Source of the DNA: Bacteroidales bacterium
GTDB lineage: Bacteria; Bacteroidota; Bacteroidia; Bacteroidales; UBA932
Length of the DNA stretch: 64,000 nt
Direction: 5' to 3'
NCBI GenBank assembly: GCA_024695285.1
Contig: JAILIM010000031.1
Span: 1-64,000 of the forward strand
Part shown: in pieces, positions 1-8,365 of the stretch
Numbering within the stretch: position 1 is the stretch's first letter
Layout: each line of letters begins with the position of its first letter
Translations under genes and position numbers: made by a program
Notes under the pieces: model-generated
The model's database searches: none
Told to the model about the DNA's origin: nothing
Seen by the model: only the letters and a program-made list of their open reading frames with translations

Positions 1-17
1 CTCTCTAACCAGGGGTA

Positions 18-45
18 GCCGCGCGGCCAGGGGCGGGACGCCCCT
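18..45. repeat. GC-rich palindromes at window start
   Basis: A 10-bp palindrome GCCGCGCGGC (18-27) is followed by an inverted repeat with arms AGGGGCG (29-35) and CGCCCCT (39-45). No credible gene is seen in 1-233. A similar G4/C4 palindrome followed by a GGCAGC/GCTGCC hairpin occurs at 58009-58085, so this may be one copy of an intergenic module. Confidence 0.5.
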
Positions 46-150
46 ATGAGCGCAATAAATATCCACAAACTACACCGGTGAGTCGAAGGGAAACTTTTTC
101 TTCACTTTTTTCAAAATAGACTTGGAAAAGTCTTAGAATACACCCCCGGT

Positions 151-183
151 AAAAAAATGGCAGCTTTGGCTGCCTTTTTTTTT
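151..183. terminator. Intrinsic terminator, possibly bidirectional
   Basis: A perfect 6-bp stem GGCAGC (159-164) and GCTGCC (169-174) has a 4-nt loop. It is followed by nine T (175-183) and preceded by seven A (151-157), so it could stop transcription from either side. It separates unseen upstream material from the promoter at 181-212. Confidence 0.75.
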
Positions 184-223
184 GCTAGGACGACTAAGAA
201 TGTCTATATTTGTAAGTATAGAC
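181..223 (+). promoter_or_regulatory. Bacteroidetes-type promoter with overlapping inverted repeat
   Basis: TTTG (181-184), a 20-bp spacer and TATATTTG (205-212) match the Bacteroidetes -33/-7 consensus. The inferred start site is near 218, giving a leader of roughly 15 nt to the small ORF at 234. An inverted repeat GTCTATA (202-208) / TATAGAC (217-223) brackets the -7 box and the predicted start, which would suit an operator or a 5' hairpin. Confidence 0.7.
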
Positions 224-233
224 ATATCGACTT

Positions 234-377
234 ATGATTATTGCCTCTGATGCCGTAAAGCGGCAATACGTGATTCCGGTCGCGGAATCATTTGTATTCC
301 TTCCCGTCTCGGTGCTGTGCGACAGCTACGACGACGCCACGCTGGAAGACACCTACGATGACATTTTAACCATTTAA
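234..377 (+). CDS. Small Y-x-x-P peptide upstream of lipoprotein (copy A)
   Basis: This is an uninterrupted 47-codon ORF between a strong promoter and the lipoprotein gene at 388, with only 10 nt between them. It has no signal peptide and no family I recognise. It contains QYVIPVAESF near residues 11-20, a central LCDSYDD and an acidic tail around EDTYDD. Three other small ORFs in this window (19760, 38670, 45647) have the same size, a Y-x-x-P core, Cys and an acidic C-terminal half, and the same position ahead of a fimbrillin/GLUG lipoprotein. That recurrence is the main reason to call it real. Its function is unknown; a peptide precursor, chaperone-like partner or translational leader are guesses. 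Confidence 0.6.
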   Translation: MIIASDAVKRQYVIPVAESFVFLPVSVLCDSYDDATLEDTYDDILTI

Positions 378-387
378 CCGCAGCGCT

Positions 388-1335
388 ATGAACAGAAACC
401 ACATTCTCAAGGTCATGGCGCTCGCAGCGCTGGCCGCCGTTTCCTGCCAGACGAAAGATACTGACATTCAGGTTCCTGCAGCAGAACAGGAGCCTCAGGA
501 GATCCAGGTCACATTCAATGCCGGATGGGATAAGGCCGGCGACACCAAAACCGTCCGCCAGCCCGACGGCAAGGTGTTCTGGTACCCTGGCGATGCGATA
601 AATATCATCTATGGTAACTGGTGCGGCGCCGGACAGCAGTTCAATTCCCTCTGCTCCGAACCTTCGGCAACCACCAGTTTCACCGGGACCCTTCCGTCCG
701 GTGTCAACGAAGTCTGTGCCGTTTATCCATATAGCAGCAGCAGTTATCTGGCTGAACGCAACGAAACGGATGACTATTACTACATAGTTGTTCCCAATTG
801 CCCCCCGGCACAGCAACTTGGCGTTCCCGGTACGTTTGAAAACGGCTATTTTGTTTCTGCAGCACGCACCACCACAAAGAACCTGCGCTTCAAACACGTG
901 ACCGGCGGTATCAAATTCAGCCTCAGCCGCTCAGACATCAGGAAAGTTTCCCTGGTAAGCAACGATGGCAACGGCTACACAGCCATTGCCCAGTACGCAG
1001 TATTACGGCTTTATCCGGACCGTCTGGAAACCTGGAAAGAATCCTGGGGCGGGACGGATGTCGACTTCGGCGCCACGAAAATCGATCTCACGCCTAAGGA
1101 AGGCAGTACGTTCCAGTCCGGAGTCTATTATTACATAGTCACAAGGGCGTGCAAGCTTCCGGCCGGATTCAAGCTGCAACTGTATACGGATGAGAAGTGC
1201 GCGGAACTGAACATTTCTTCTTCCGTGACAATCCAGGGCGGCCATTTCCTGAGTGCCGACAACATCGACCAGGGTCTGGAATGGAAAGCCGTGAGCGGCG
1301 GATTCGAAGACTATACGTTTGACCCGATAAACTAA
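388..1335 (+). CDS. Fimbrillin-like (Mfa-like) lipoprotein
   Basis: This 315-residue predicted surface lipoprotein has a signal peptide ending in a lipobox with Cys20 (LAAVSC). The mature part has the fimbrillin/Mfa-like pattern: a TKT...W-x-x-GD segment near residues 50-70 (FWYPGDAINI), a VYPYSSSS segment near 115 and a TGGIKFSL strand motif near 170. Proteins of this type form pilus subunits or surface adhesins in Bacteroidales. It follows small ORF A by 10 nt and precedes another lipoprotein by 13 nt, so all three are probably one transcript from the promoter at 181-212. The family call rests on pattern rather than a profile search, and no ligand can be inferred. Confidence 0.75.
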   Translation: MNRNHILKVMALAALAAVSCQTKDTDIQVPAAEQEPQEIQVTFNAGWDKAGDTKTVRQPDGKVFWYPGDAINIIYGNWCGAGQQFNSLCSEPSATTSFTGTLPSGVNEVCAVYPYSSSSYLAERNETDDYYYIVVPNCPPAQQLGVPGTFENGYFVSAARTTTKNLRFKHVTGGIKFSLSRSDIRKVSLVSNDGNGYTAIAQYAVLRLYPDRLETWKESWGGTDVDFGATKIDLTPKEGSTFQSGVYYYIVTRACKLPAGFKLQLYTDEKCAELNISSSVTIQGGHFLSADNIDQGLEWKAVSGGFEDYTFDPIN

Positions 1336-1348
1336 GGAGGACCTGACC

Positions 1349-3241
1349 ATGAAACACAATGCCTTGATTATCACTGCACTTGCAGCTATCGTAGCGGCCT
1401 CCTGCCAGAAAGCCCCGGAAATCCCGGCCTCCACTACAGTCACAATCACTGCCGGATTCGACAATACCCGCACATCCATTGACGGCAGCACCGGAGCCGT
1501 GAGCTGGTCGGCCCACGAACGCATCCTGGTCTTCCCCAGCAGATATGGCCAGCAGGTTTTCGAAGGCCAGGTCTTCACCTCCACCAACGACACCCCTCAG
1601 GCAGTCGCTGAATTCCAAGGCCAGCTGCCTGCAGCCGATTTTGACTTCACCCACTATTGGGCCGTCTACCCTTATTCCACCGATGCTTTTGCCAACGGAG
1701 AAGCCTTTGCCGGCATCCTGCCCGCCACCCAGGAAGGCATCCCTGACACGTTCCCCGACAACCTGAACGTCGCAGCCGCATACACGAAAGACCCGTACAG
1801 CATGACCTTCCAGCACCCCTTGAGCGGCCTTCGCTTTTCGGTGCAATCCTCAGGCATCACCAAAGTGATATTCCGTTCCAACGAACTATATGGCATAAAC
1901 GGCGACTACCAGTTCGAGATGGACGGCAGCGGTGTCATCAGAACTACCGGTTATTCACAATATGCCGGCCCCGACGGTCTGGAATACACGATTACGGAAC
2001 TCATCCCCCGGAGCGGGACATTGGATCCCGGGCACTCATACTATATCGTCCTAATCCCTTGCCCCATGACAGGCGGCTTCACACTCCTGTTCGAACGCAA
2101 TGACGGCAAGTACGCCTACAGGAGGATTGACAAGGACGTCGAATTCCCCCGTGCAACTTTCCGCACCCTCATGGATGCCGACGCCGGCCTTGAATGGATG
2201 GGCGGCGAGCCGCATCTCTCCGTAGAATCCGTCAATCTCACTGAAGAAGCATCATACTTTGCCGTCGAAGCCATTTGCCCGTCAGGCGACTACACGGTCA
2301 CGACCGACTGCGACTGGCTACGCGAAGTGGCCCCGGAGGACGATGTCATCAGCTATGGAGACGCCGCGAATCTCAATCTCGGCGGCGAATCCCGTTTCCA
2401 GGGCTGTACCCACGGTTTCCTTGCCAAGGCCAACACCGGAGCAGCCCGGACCGGAAAGGTTTTGTTCAGTAAAGACGGTGTAGATTATCCCGTAACGGTC
2501 AGCCAGGACGCCGGAACTCTTCCGTATATAGACCGTAACCATATCGGCTTTACCATGCGACAGACGAATACCGGGTCATCTTACAACTGGCAGAGGGACC
2601 TCCTGTGGGAAGTCCGTGCCGCTGTTCCGTCATTCAACATAGCGGAAGGCGTTTATGGATCCGGAACAAGCGACACGTACACGGCAGGAAAGTGCCTGTC
2701 CTGGCAGTATGGAGGGTGGGGCGCCTTAGACGGACGCGTCCGTCTTCAGGGCTGGAACCCCAGGCCCGCGGTGTCCGACATCGTCGCCTGGATGAATGAA
2801 TCCGATGAGTATTACCCTGCACGTACGTCCATTTCGGTGACTTCATACAATGTCGACTCGGCATCCAGACTCATCACCGCGACCGTGCAGGTATACGCTT
2901 CCAAGGCAGGGACGTATAAGCTGACCGGCATGCTGATTGAAGACGCCGCCAATACGGGCATGTCCGTTTCCGCCATCAACTCGCTGAACCTGATTGTTGG
3001 ATATCTGACTGATTATGCCGGCGAAACCGTCACAATAGACACTGACGGCGGCACGGCATCGCTTGAGCTTTCCATAACGGCACCTCCTGAGTACCACAGT
3101 TCCGGCAACTGGGGAGACCTCGACCAGATGCACGTCCTGCTGTACACCCAGGCTCAATATGGCACCCAGGCAAAGGTGCGTGCAACCGCGCCCTTGAACG
3201 ATACTTCCTGGTATATAGACAATTCCCTCCAGGTGGAGTAG
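1349..3241 (+). CDS. Fimbrillin-like lipoprotein with BACON domain
   Basis: This is a 630-residue lipoprotein (lipobox Cys19, IVAASC). The start is supported by AAGGAGG about 10 nt upstream. Residues about 30-275 are fimbrillin/Mfa-like (TSIDGSTGAVSW, YWAVYPYS, HPLSGLRFSV). Residues about 285-390 look like a BACON domain (SVNLTEEASYFAVEA, CDWLRE, GKVLFSKDG, VTVSQDAG). BACON modules are carbohydrate- or mucin-associated in Bacteroidetes. The last 240 residues, including a strand-rich stretch with ATVQVYASKAGTYKLTG, loosely recall the C-terminal part of Omp28-type lipoproteins, but this is uncertain. It is the last gene of the operon that starts with small ORF A. It probably acts at the outer surface as an adhesin or binding protein. 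Confidence 0.7.
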   Translation: MKHNALIITALAAIVAASCQKAPEIPASTTVTITAGFDNTRTSIDGSTGAVSWSAHERILVFPSRYGQQVFEGQVFTSTNDTPQAVAEFQGQLPAADFDFTHYWAVYPYSTDAFANGEAFAGILPATQEGIPDTFPDNLNVAAAYTKDPYSMTFQHPLSGLRFSVQSSGITKVIFRSNELYGINGDYQFEMDGSGVIRTTGYSQYAGPDGLEYTITELIPRSGTLDPGHSYYIVLIPCPMTGGFTLLFERNDGKYAYRRIDKDVEFPRATFRTLMDADAGLEWMGGEPHLSVESVNLTEEASYFAVEAICPSGDYTVTTDCDWLREVAPEDDVISYGDAANLNLGGESRFQGCTHGFLAKANTGAARTGKVLFSKDGVDYPVTVSQDAGTLPYIDRNHIGFTMRQTNTGSSYNWQRDLLWEVRAAVPSFNIAEGVYGSGTSDTYTAGKCLSWQYGGWGALDGRVRLQGWNPRPAVSDIVAWMNESDEYYPARTSISVTSYNVDSASRLITATVQVYASKAGTYKLTGMLIEDAANTGMSVSAINSLNLIVGYLTDYAGETVTIDTDGGTASLELSITAPPEYHSSGNWGDLDQMHVLLYTQAQYGTQAKVRATAPLNDTSWYIDNSLQVE

Positions 3242-3260
3242 CGCTTCCCCAAAGGCTGCG

Positions 3261-5015
3261 TTACAGTTCGAAATCAACGAGGATTGGACGGTGGTCCGAG
3301 GAGTTGTAGTAATTGCTTCGCTCCCAGACCATGTTCGTCCATTTCTCGTTCAGGATCATGGCGTTGTGGACACGGGCCATCATGGCCGGGGAGGCGTACA
3401 TGAAGTCGTAGCGCGGAGGCGTATTGCCGGCGGCGTCGTTGGCCCAGGTGCGGGTGGCGAAGAAGTGTCCCGGGTAGGTCAGGCCGATGATGTCCTTGTA
3501 GTCCGTCTGCTGCAGGATGTAGTCGTGCGAACTCAGGAACGGGCTGTCTTCTTTGAGGCCGTAGTGCCATTTGTCGATGCGGGAGCGGGTGTTGAAGTCG
3601 CCCATCATCAGCCAGTTGGCCTGGCCGGAGAATTCCTGGTTGAAGATACTCTGCCCGCAGATGTGTTTGATTTCCGCCTCCCTCTGCCTGTTGCCGCCGG
3701 CGCTGTTTGCCGAATCGTAACTGGTGTTATTTATCACGAACTTGGCGTAGTAGCTGTAGGCGTGCGGCCAGAGGTGAAGGGTCACGAAATTGACCTTGGT
3801 GCCGTTCACGTCGACCTGGAACACCCCGGCGCCGTGGGCTACAGGCATGTAGCTTTCCGGCTTGCCGTTGTGGGTGAAACCGGTTGTGTCGACAGAAGGG
3901 TCGGTTTCCGTGATTTTCAGGAGGGTCTTAATCGGATACTTTGAAGTGATGACCTGGGGATAGTAGTCTTCTGCATAGAGACGGTAGCCGCCGATTGCGG
4001 CATATTTGTGGCCGTAGACTTTGGCAAAGCCCTGCCAGTGGGAGGGGAAATACCATTCGGACTGGGCCTTCTTGTCGGTGGAGTGGTCCTTGTAGATGGA
4101 CTGGGCCTCGCACCAGACGCACACGTCGGGGTCGTATTTCTCCACGAACTTGCGGAAATTGGTGAACTGGTTCGGCTGGTCGCTCCACATGCCGTTCTGG
4201 ATGTTCCAGAACAGTACGCGCAGGTTCTTCGGGGCGCGCGTCATGTCCCGGAGGCGGGTTACTTTTATTTCGTCCAGCCAGAAGCCGTGGGTGAGAGTTG
4301 TAGACGTGGAGTTGCCGCACCATTGGAGCATCGTGCCGTCGGTGGCTTTCTCGATGTCGGCGGTGATTGTGTGCCAGCCGCCCTTCAGCTGGTCCGCAGT
4401 GAACAGGAACGCATGCTCGAGGCCGTCATGGACCGTTCTGACTTCCAGCGATTTGCCGTCGAGGGTGACGGCCCTGATGATGCCGCTCAGCATCACCCTG
4501 AAGCCAAGCTGGTCGTTGAATCCGTCGACGGTCCTGACCTTGAAGCTCACCCGTATGTCGGACACCTCCCTGATGGCCGAGAGCATCGGACTTTGGGCTA
4601 TGCCACGTTTGCCGCGGTCGTTGATGCCGCAGCCCAGGCAGCCTTCGTATTCCCGGCAGCGGAAAAGGTACACCCAGTCGCCTATGTTCTTCTGCCTGAT
4701 GTAGTCGTTTGAGCAGACGTGGGAAGTGGCCACGGTTTTCCATTCGCTGGACTTGAACTCAATGTGGCTCAGGGGGTTCTGCACGTCGTTACGAAAGTCG
4801 TCCGACTGTATGTCGGGCCCTCCGTCGGCAGTGAAGAGGTCGAAGTTCTCCTCCCAGAGTACGTCGCCTGGCTTGGGTTCTTCTATCTGCTCAGGCTCTT
4901 CGGTGACGTTCTCTTTCGGCTTCAGGTCGTCAAGGATGCCGTTCCCGCCGCACCCGTGAAGCATCGACAGCGCCAGCAGGACAGAAAAACGCCAGAAACC
5001 TGTCCGGAACACCAT
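3261..5015 (-). CDS. Endonuclease/exonuclease/phosphatase-family lipoprotein
   Basis: This is a 584-residue secreted lipoprotein (lipobox near Cys22, MLHGC). Residues about 50-260 look like a beta-sandwich module. From about 262 onward it is an endonuclease/exonuclease/phosphatase (EEP) domain: VLFWNIQNG, a Glu in DPDVCVWCEAQ, FVTLHLWPHAYS, the catalytic MMGDFNTRS and the terminal SSDHRPILVDF. These are the metal-binding and catalytic motifs of DNase I-like phosphodiesterases. The substrate could be nucleic acid, a phospholipid or a sugar phosphate. It is the last gene of a minus-strand operon, 5 nt after the aldose epimerase gene. It converges on the lipoprotein gene ending at 3241. Confidence 0.82.
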   Translation of the reverse strand: MVFRTGFWRFSVLLALSMLHGCGGNGILDDLKPKENVTEEPEQIEEPKPGDVLWEENFDLFTADGGPDIQSDDFRNDVQNPLSHIEFKSSEWKTVATSHVCSNDYIRQKNIGDWVYLFRCREYEGCLGCGINDRGKRGIAQSPMLSAIREVSDIRVSFKVRTVDGFNDQLGFRVMLSGIIRAVTLDGKSLEVRTVHDGLEHAFLFTADQLKGGWHTITADIEKATDGTMLQWCGNSTSTTLTHGFWLDEIKVTRLRDMTRAPKNLRVLFWNIQNGMWSDQPNQFTNFRKFVEKYDPDVCVWCEAQSIYKDHSTDKKAQSEWYFPSHWQGFAKVYGHKYAAIGGYRLYAEDYYPQVITSKYPIKTLLKITETDPSVDTTGFTHNGKPESYMPVAHGAGVFQVDVNGTKVNFVTLHLWPHAYSYYAKFVINNTSYDSANSAGGNRQREAEIKHICGQSIFNQEFSGQANWLMMGDFNTRSRIDKWHYGLKEDSPFLSSHDYILQQTDYKDIIGLTYPGHFFATRTWANDAAGNTPPRYDFMYASPAMMARVHNAMILNEKWTNMVWERSNYYNSSDHRPILVDFEL

Positions 5016-5020
5016 AAATC

Positions 5021-6142
5021 TTATTTTACCGAGAAGCGGTAAAGGCAGGTGTGACGGTAGGTCTCACAGGGGCGGAGGACGGTGTCGGGGAAGCCGGGGT
5101 GGTGGATGCCGTCGGGGAACTTCTGGGTCTCGAGGGCGAAGGCGCCGCGGAATGCGACGGGATTGCCGTATTTGTCGACGGTCTTGCCGTCACCGAAGAA
5201 GTTGCCGCTGTAGAACTGCAGGCCGGGCTGGTCTGAGAGCACTTCCATGAATGTGCCGGACACAGGGTCGAGCACGGTGGCGTCAACGCTTAGGGCGGAC
5301 GAGCCGTCCATGTCGATGGCCCAGTTATGGTCGTAGCCGTGGCCGTTATGCAGTTGCAGGTCGTTGGCTTCGATGCGCTCTCCGATCGGATGAGGCTGGC
5401 GGAAGTCGAAGGCGGTGCCGTCCACGGCAACAAGCTCGTCGCCGGGAATGAGGGCTTCGTTGACGGGGGTGATGGCAGAGCCGTTGATTGTCAGGACGTG
5501 TTTCAGGATGTCCTCGTGGCCGCTGCCGCTGAGATTGAAGAAAGAATGGTGCGCCAGGTTCATGGGCGTCGCCTTGTCCGTAGTTGCCTCGAATTCCACT
5601 TTCAGGGCCTTGTCCGAAGTAAGGGAAAAACGGGCGCTGATGCTTTTGTTGCCGGGAAATCCGCCGAGGCCGTCGGGGTGTACTACCTGCATCTTAATGC
5701 TGTTCCCGCTTTGCTCCACCACATCCCACACCAGATTGTCGATGCCTTTGAAACCGCCGTGCAGGGTGTTCTCCCCGTCGTTCCTGTCCAGCTGATAGAC
5801 CTCGCCGTCAAGTTCGAAGGTTGCCCCTCCGATGCGGTTGGCTACAGGTCCGGGGCTGGAGCCCAGGAAGCGCTCGCCGGGATTGTTCAGATAAGCATCG
5901 ATGCTTCCGTAGCCTATGACCACGTCCCTGAGGCAACCGTCCCTGTCTGGCACCCACAGAGAAACCACTCGGGCGCCGTAGTTCGTGATCTGTGCCGTCA
6001 GTCCGCCGCCGGTGATGGTGTAGAGCGAGACCTGCTTGCCGTCTACTGAAGTTTCAAAGGCGGAAGCTGGGAGGAGTTTAACTTCGGGGCGGGCGCAAGC
6101 GGCCAGGGCCACAAGCGCCAGAATAAGGAACAGGTGCTTCAT
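5021..6142 (-). CDS. galM: Aldose 1-epimerase (lipoprotein form)
   Basis: This 373-residue galactose mutarotase interconverts alpha and beta anomers of aldoses. Visible family features are the NYGARVVSL strand, GPVANRIGGATF with the substrate-binding Arg, NDGENTLHGG with the first catalytic His, HHSFFNLSG, GYDHNW and a C-terminal ALETQKFPD carrying the general base Glu. It starts with a lipoprotein signal (LALVALAAC, Cys16), so it probably acts in the periplasm or at the outer membrane, as several Bacteroidales GalM proteins appear to do. It overlaps the corA-like gene upstream by 4 nt and precedes the EEP lipoprotein by 5 nt. Confidence 0.92.
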   Translation of the reverse strand: MKHLFLILALVALAACARPEVKLLPASAFETSVDGKQVSLYTITGGGLTAQITNYGARVVSLWVPDRDGCLRDVVIGYGSIDAYLNNPGERFLGSSPGPVANRIGGATFELDGEVYQLDRNDGENTLHGGFKGIDNLVWDVVEQSGNSIKMQVVHPDGLGGFPGNKSISARFSLTSDKALKVEFEATTDKATPMNLAHHSFFNLSGSGHEDILKHVLTINGSAITPVNEALIPGDELVAVDGTAFDFRQPHPIGERIEANDLQLHNGHGYDHNWAIDMDGSSALSVDATVLDPVSGTFMEVLSDQPGLQFYSGNFFGDGKTVDKYGNPVAFRGAFALETQKFPDGIHHPGFPDTVLRPCETYRHTCLYRFSVK

Positions 6143-7092
6143 AACATTTTCTTGTGCTTGAAAATCAGCCAGATGCTGACGATCAGGAGAGCCATCAGAG
6201 CAGCGATGCTAATCCATGCCCACCATTTGTCGGCAAAGGGAAGCGTCACGTTCATTCCGTAGAAACTGGCGACGAGGGTGGCCGGCATCAGGAGCAGGGA
6301 CACGAAGGTGAATATCTTCATGATGCTGTTCTGCTCCAGGTTGATAAGGCCCACGACAGTCTCCTGCAGGTACTCCAGCCTTTCAAACGCGAAATTCGTG
6401 TGGTTGATAAGGGATGCGATATCCTGCAGAATGACCGACAAGTCATCGCGCAATTCGGAGTTCTTGGGGCAGCGCTTGCTCTTGATGATGTTTGAGAGCA
6501 GCCTCTGCTTGTCCACGATATTCTCGCGCACGAACATGGCGTTCTCCTGCAACTGGTTGATATCCAGGAGGAACTCTTCGTTGATGTCTTCCTGCTGGTT
6601 GATGCGCTTGCTGAACTGCGACACGTCCTTGGAGATCAGCTCCACGATATCGGCGTCCAGGTCGATACGCTTGTCCATAATCTCGACGAACACGGTAAAT
6701 CCGTCCGGAAATTGGTCGGGCAGCGCCTGTATCTTGCGCTGCAGGGTGTCGAAGGAACGCAGAGGAACCTCGCGAAGCGTGGTCAGAATCCTGTCCATCA
6801 GCACGAAGGACACCGGATCCATCAGCATCTCGTCGTCCGCGGGAGACAGGAAGTTGGTGTTGGCGTAAATAGCCTTGTCGTCTTCGGAGAAACGGGAAGA
6901 ACTCTCGATTTCCTCGGCCTCTGCGCGGCTCTGGATCTCGATTTCCAGGAAAGTCTCCGTGGCCCGTTTTTCCTCACCGCTCGGGGAGATGAGGTCGATC
7001 CACAGGATGTTGTCCTTGCCGATGGCAGCGAACTGCTTTTCAGACTGGGTGAGAGATATCTCGCCCCCTTTGCGGTAAAAGATTCTGATCAT
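6139..7092 (-). CDS. corA: CorA-family magnesium/divalent cation channel
   Basis: This 317-residue inner-membrane protein has a long, charged, helical cytoplasmic part (about 1-255) and two C-terminal transmembrane helices. The signature GMN motif is at about 279-281 (YGMNVTLP) in the loop between the helices, followed by a Trp-rich segment (KWWAW) and a basic tail (KHKKML). CorA proteins are pentameric channels for Mg2+ and sometimes Co2+ or Ni2+. It is the first gene of the corA-galM-EEP operon. A -7-like TAACTTTG lies on the minus strand at 7154-7161, about 60 nt before the start, without a convincing -33 box. Confidence 0.92.
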   Translation of the reverse strand: MIRIFYRKGGEISLTQSEKQFAAIGKDNILWIDLISPSGEEKRATETFLEIEIQSRAEAEEIESSSRFSEDDKAIYANTNFLSPADDEMLMDPVSFVLMDRILTTLREVPLRSFDTLQRKIQALPDQFPDGFTVFVEIMDKRIDLDADIVELISKDVSQFSKRINQQEDINEEFLLDINQLQENAMFVRENIVDKQRLLSNIIKSKRCPKNSELRDDLSVILQDIASLINHTNFAFERLEYLQETVVGLINLEQNSIMKIFTFVSLLLMPATLVASFYGMNVTLPFADKWWAWISIAALMALLIVSIWLIFKHKKML

Positions 7093-7179
7093 CTTTCCTT
7101 CCTGTTTGTTCCCGGCACACTTGTCGGAAGGGGTTCAACTAGCTGCAAACGTGCAAAGTTAAACATATTTTTTTATAAA

Positions 7180-7213
7180 AAAAGTGTCCGGCCGGGAATT
7201 GGCGGACACTTTT
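7180..7213 (-). terminator. Terminator after fba
   Basis: A perfect 11-bp stem AAAAGTGTCCG (7180-7190) / CGGACACTTTT (7203-7213) has a 12-nt loop. On the minus strand it is followed by a T-run (complement of 7177-7183). It lies 24 nt past the fba stop and before the corA promoter. Confidence 0.8.
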
Positions 7214-7237
7214 GCGAAAATCTTTCAGGATAGTCTT

Positions 7238-8242
7238 TTAGCGGGCCTTGTTGTTGGAGCCGAGCACGTTGACAATCTTGTGCATGTAGAGTTTCTTCAT
7301 CTCGTCGCGGGCGGGGCCGAGGTACTTGCGGGGATCGAACTCACCGGGCTTGTCCACGAAGACCTTGCGGACCGCTGCGGTCATGGCCAGACGGCTGTCG
7401 GAGTCGATGTTGATCTTGCAGACAGCGCTCTTGGCAGCCTTGCGGAGCTGCTCCTCGGGGATACCGACAGCATCGGGCAGCTTGCCGCCGTGGGTGTTGA
7501 TGATGTCAACATACTCCTGGGGCACGGAAGAGGAGCCGTGGAGCACGATGGGGAAGCCGGGGAGCTTCTTCTCGATGGCCTTCAGCACGTTGAATGCGAG
7601 GGGCGGGGGAACGAGCCTGCCGGTCTTGGGGTCACGGGTGCACTGCTCGGGCTTGAATTTATAAGCGCCGTGGCTGGTGCCGATGGAGATGGCGAGGGAG
7701 TCGCACTTGGTCTTCTTGACGAAGTCGATGACTTCCTCGGGCTTGGTGTAGTGGGACACCTCGGAGGCAACCTCGTCTTCCACGCCGGCGAGCACGCCGA
7801 GCTCGGCCTCGACGGTGACGTCGTGCTTATGGGCATAATTGACGACCTTGCGGGTCAGGGCAACGTTCTCGTCGTAGGGGAGAGCGGAACCGTCAATCAT
7901 GACGGAAGAGAAACCGAAGTCCACGCAGCTCTTGCAGAGTTCATAGCTGTCGCCGTGGTCGAGGTGAAGAACGATCTGGGGCTTCTTCCATCCGAGTTCC
8001 TTTGCATATGCGACTGCACCCTGGGCCATGTAGCGGAGGAGGGTCTGGTTGGCATAGTTGCGGGCGCCCTTGCTCACCTGCAGGATCACGGGAGACTTGG
8101 TCTCTGCGGAAGCCTGGATGATGGCCTGGAGCTGCTCCATGTTGTTGAAATTGAACGCGGGGATGGCGTAACCGCCCTTGACTGCCTTGGCGAACATCTC
8201 GCGGGTGTTCACAAGGCCAAGATCTTTAAAAGAAACTTTCAT
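7238..8242 (-). CDS. fba: Class II fructose-bisphosphate aldolase
   Basis: This 334-residue cytoplasmic enzyme reversibly cleaves fructose 1,6-bisphosphate to glyceraldehyde 3-phosphate and DHAP, in glycolysis and gluconeogenesis. The class II zinc-enzyme motifs are clear: AIPAFNFNN (26-34), LHLDHGD with Asp95/His96, TVEAELG, LAISIGTSHGAYKF, PIVLHGSSSVP and a NIDSDSRLAMTAAVR phosphate-binding segment. The length is typical of the type in Bacteroidales and spirochaetes. It is a single-gene transcript bounded by the terminator at 7180-7213. Upstream, a TATATTTG -7 box lies on the minus strand at 8280-8287, giving a leader of about 30 nt. Confidence 0.97.
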   Translation of the reverse strand: MKVSFKDLGLVNTREMFAKAVKGGYAIPAFNFNNMEQLQAIIQASAETKSPVILQVSKGARNYANQTLLRYMAQGAVAYAKELGWKKPQIVLHLDHGDSYELCKSCVDFGFSSVMIDGSALPYDENVALTRKVVNYAHKHDVTVEAELGVLAGVEDEVASEVSHYTKPEEVIDFVKKTKCDSLAISIGTSHGAYKFKPEQCTRDPKTGRLVPPPLAFNVLKAIEKKLPGFPIVLHGSSSVPQEYVDIINTHGGKLPDAVGIPEEQLRKAAKSAVCKINIDSDSRLAMTAAVRKVFVDKPGEFDPRKYLGPARDEMKKLYMHKIVNVLGSNNKAR

Positions 8243-8279
8243 AATTATTTTTGAAAAACTAACTTTCCGTTAAATCATG

Positions 8280-8287
8280 CAAATATA
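8280..8287 (-). promoter_or_regulatory. -7 box of fba promoter
   Basis: On the minus strand this reads TATATTTG, a full match to TAnnTTTG, 38 nt before the fba start codon. A clear -33 TTTG at the expected distance was not found, so only the -7 element is claimed. Confidence 0.5.
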
Positions 8288-8365
8288 GCATTTCTTTTTG
8301 AGAAACTGACATTATACGAAAAAGAATTACTATATTGCAGCGTTATTGCCGCTGAACGTAGGCAC

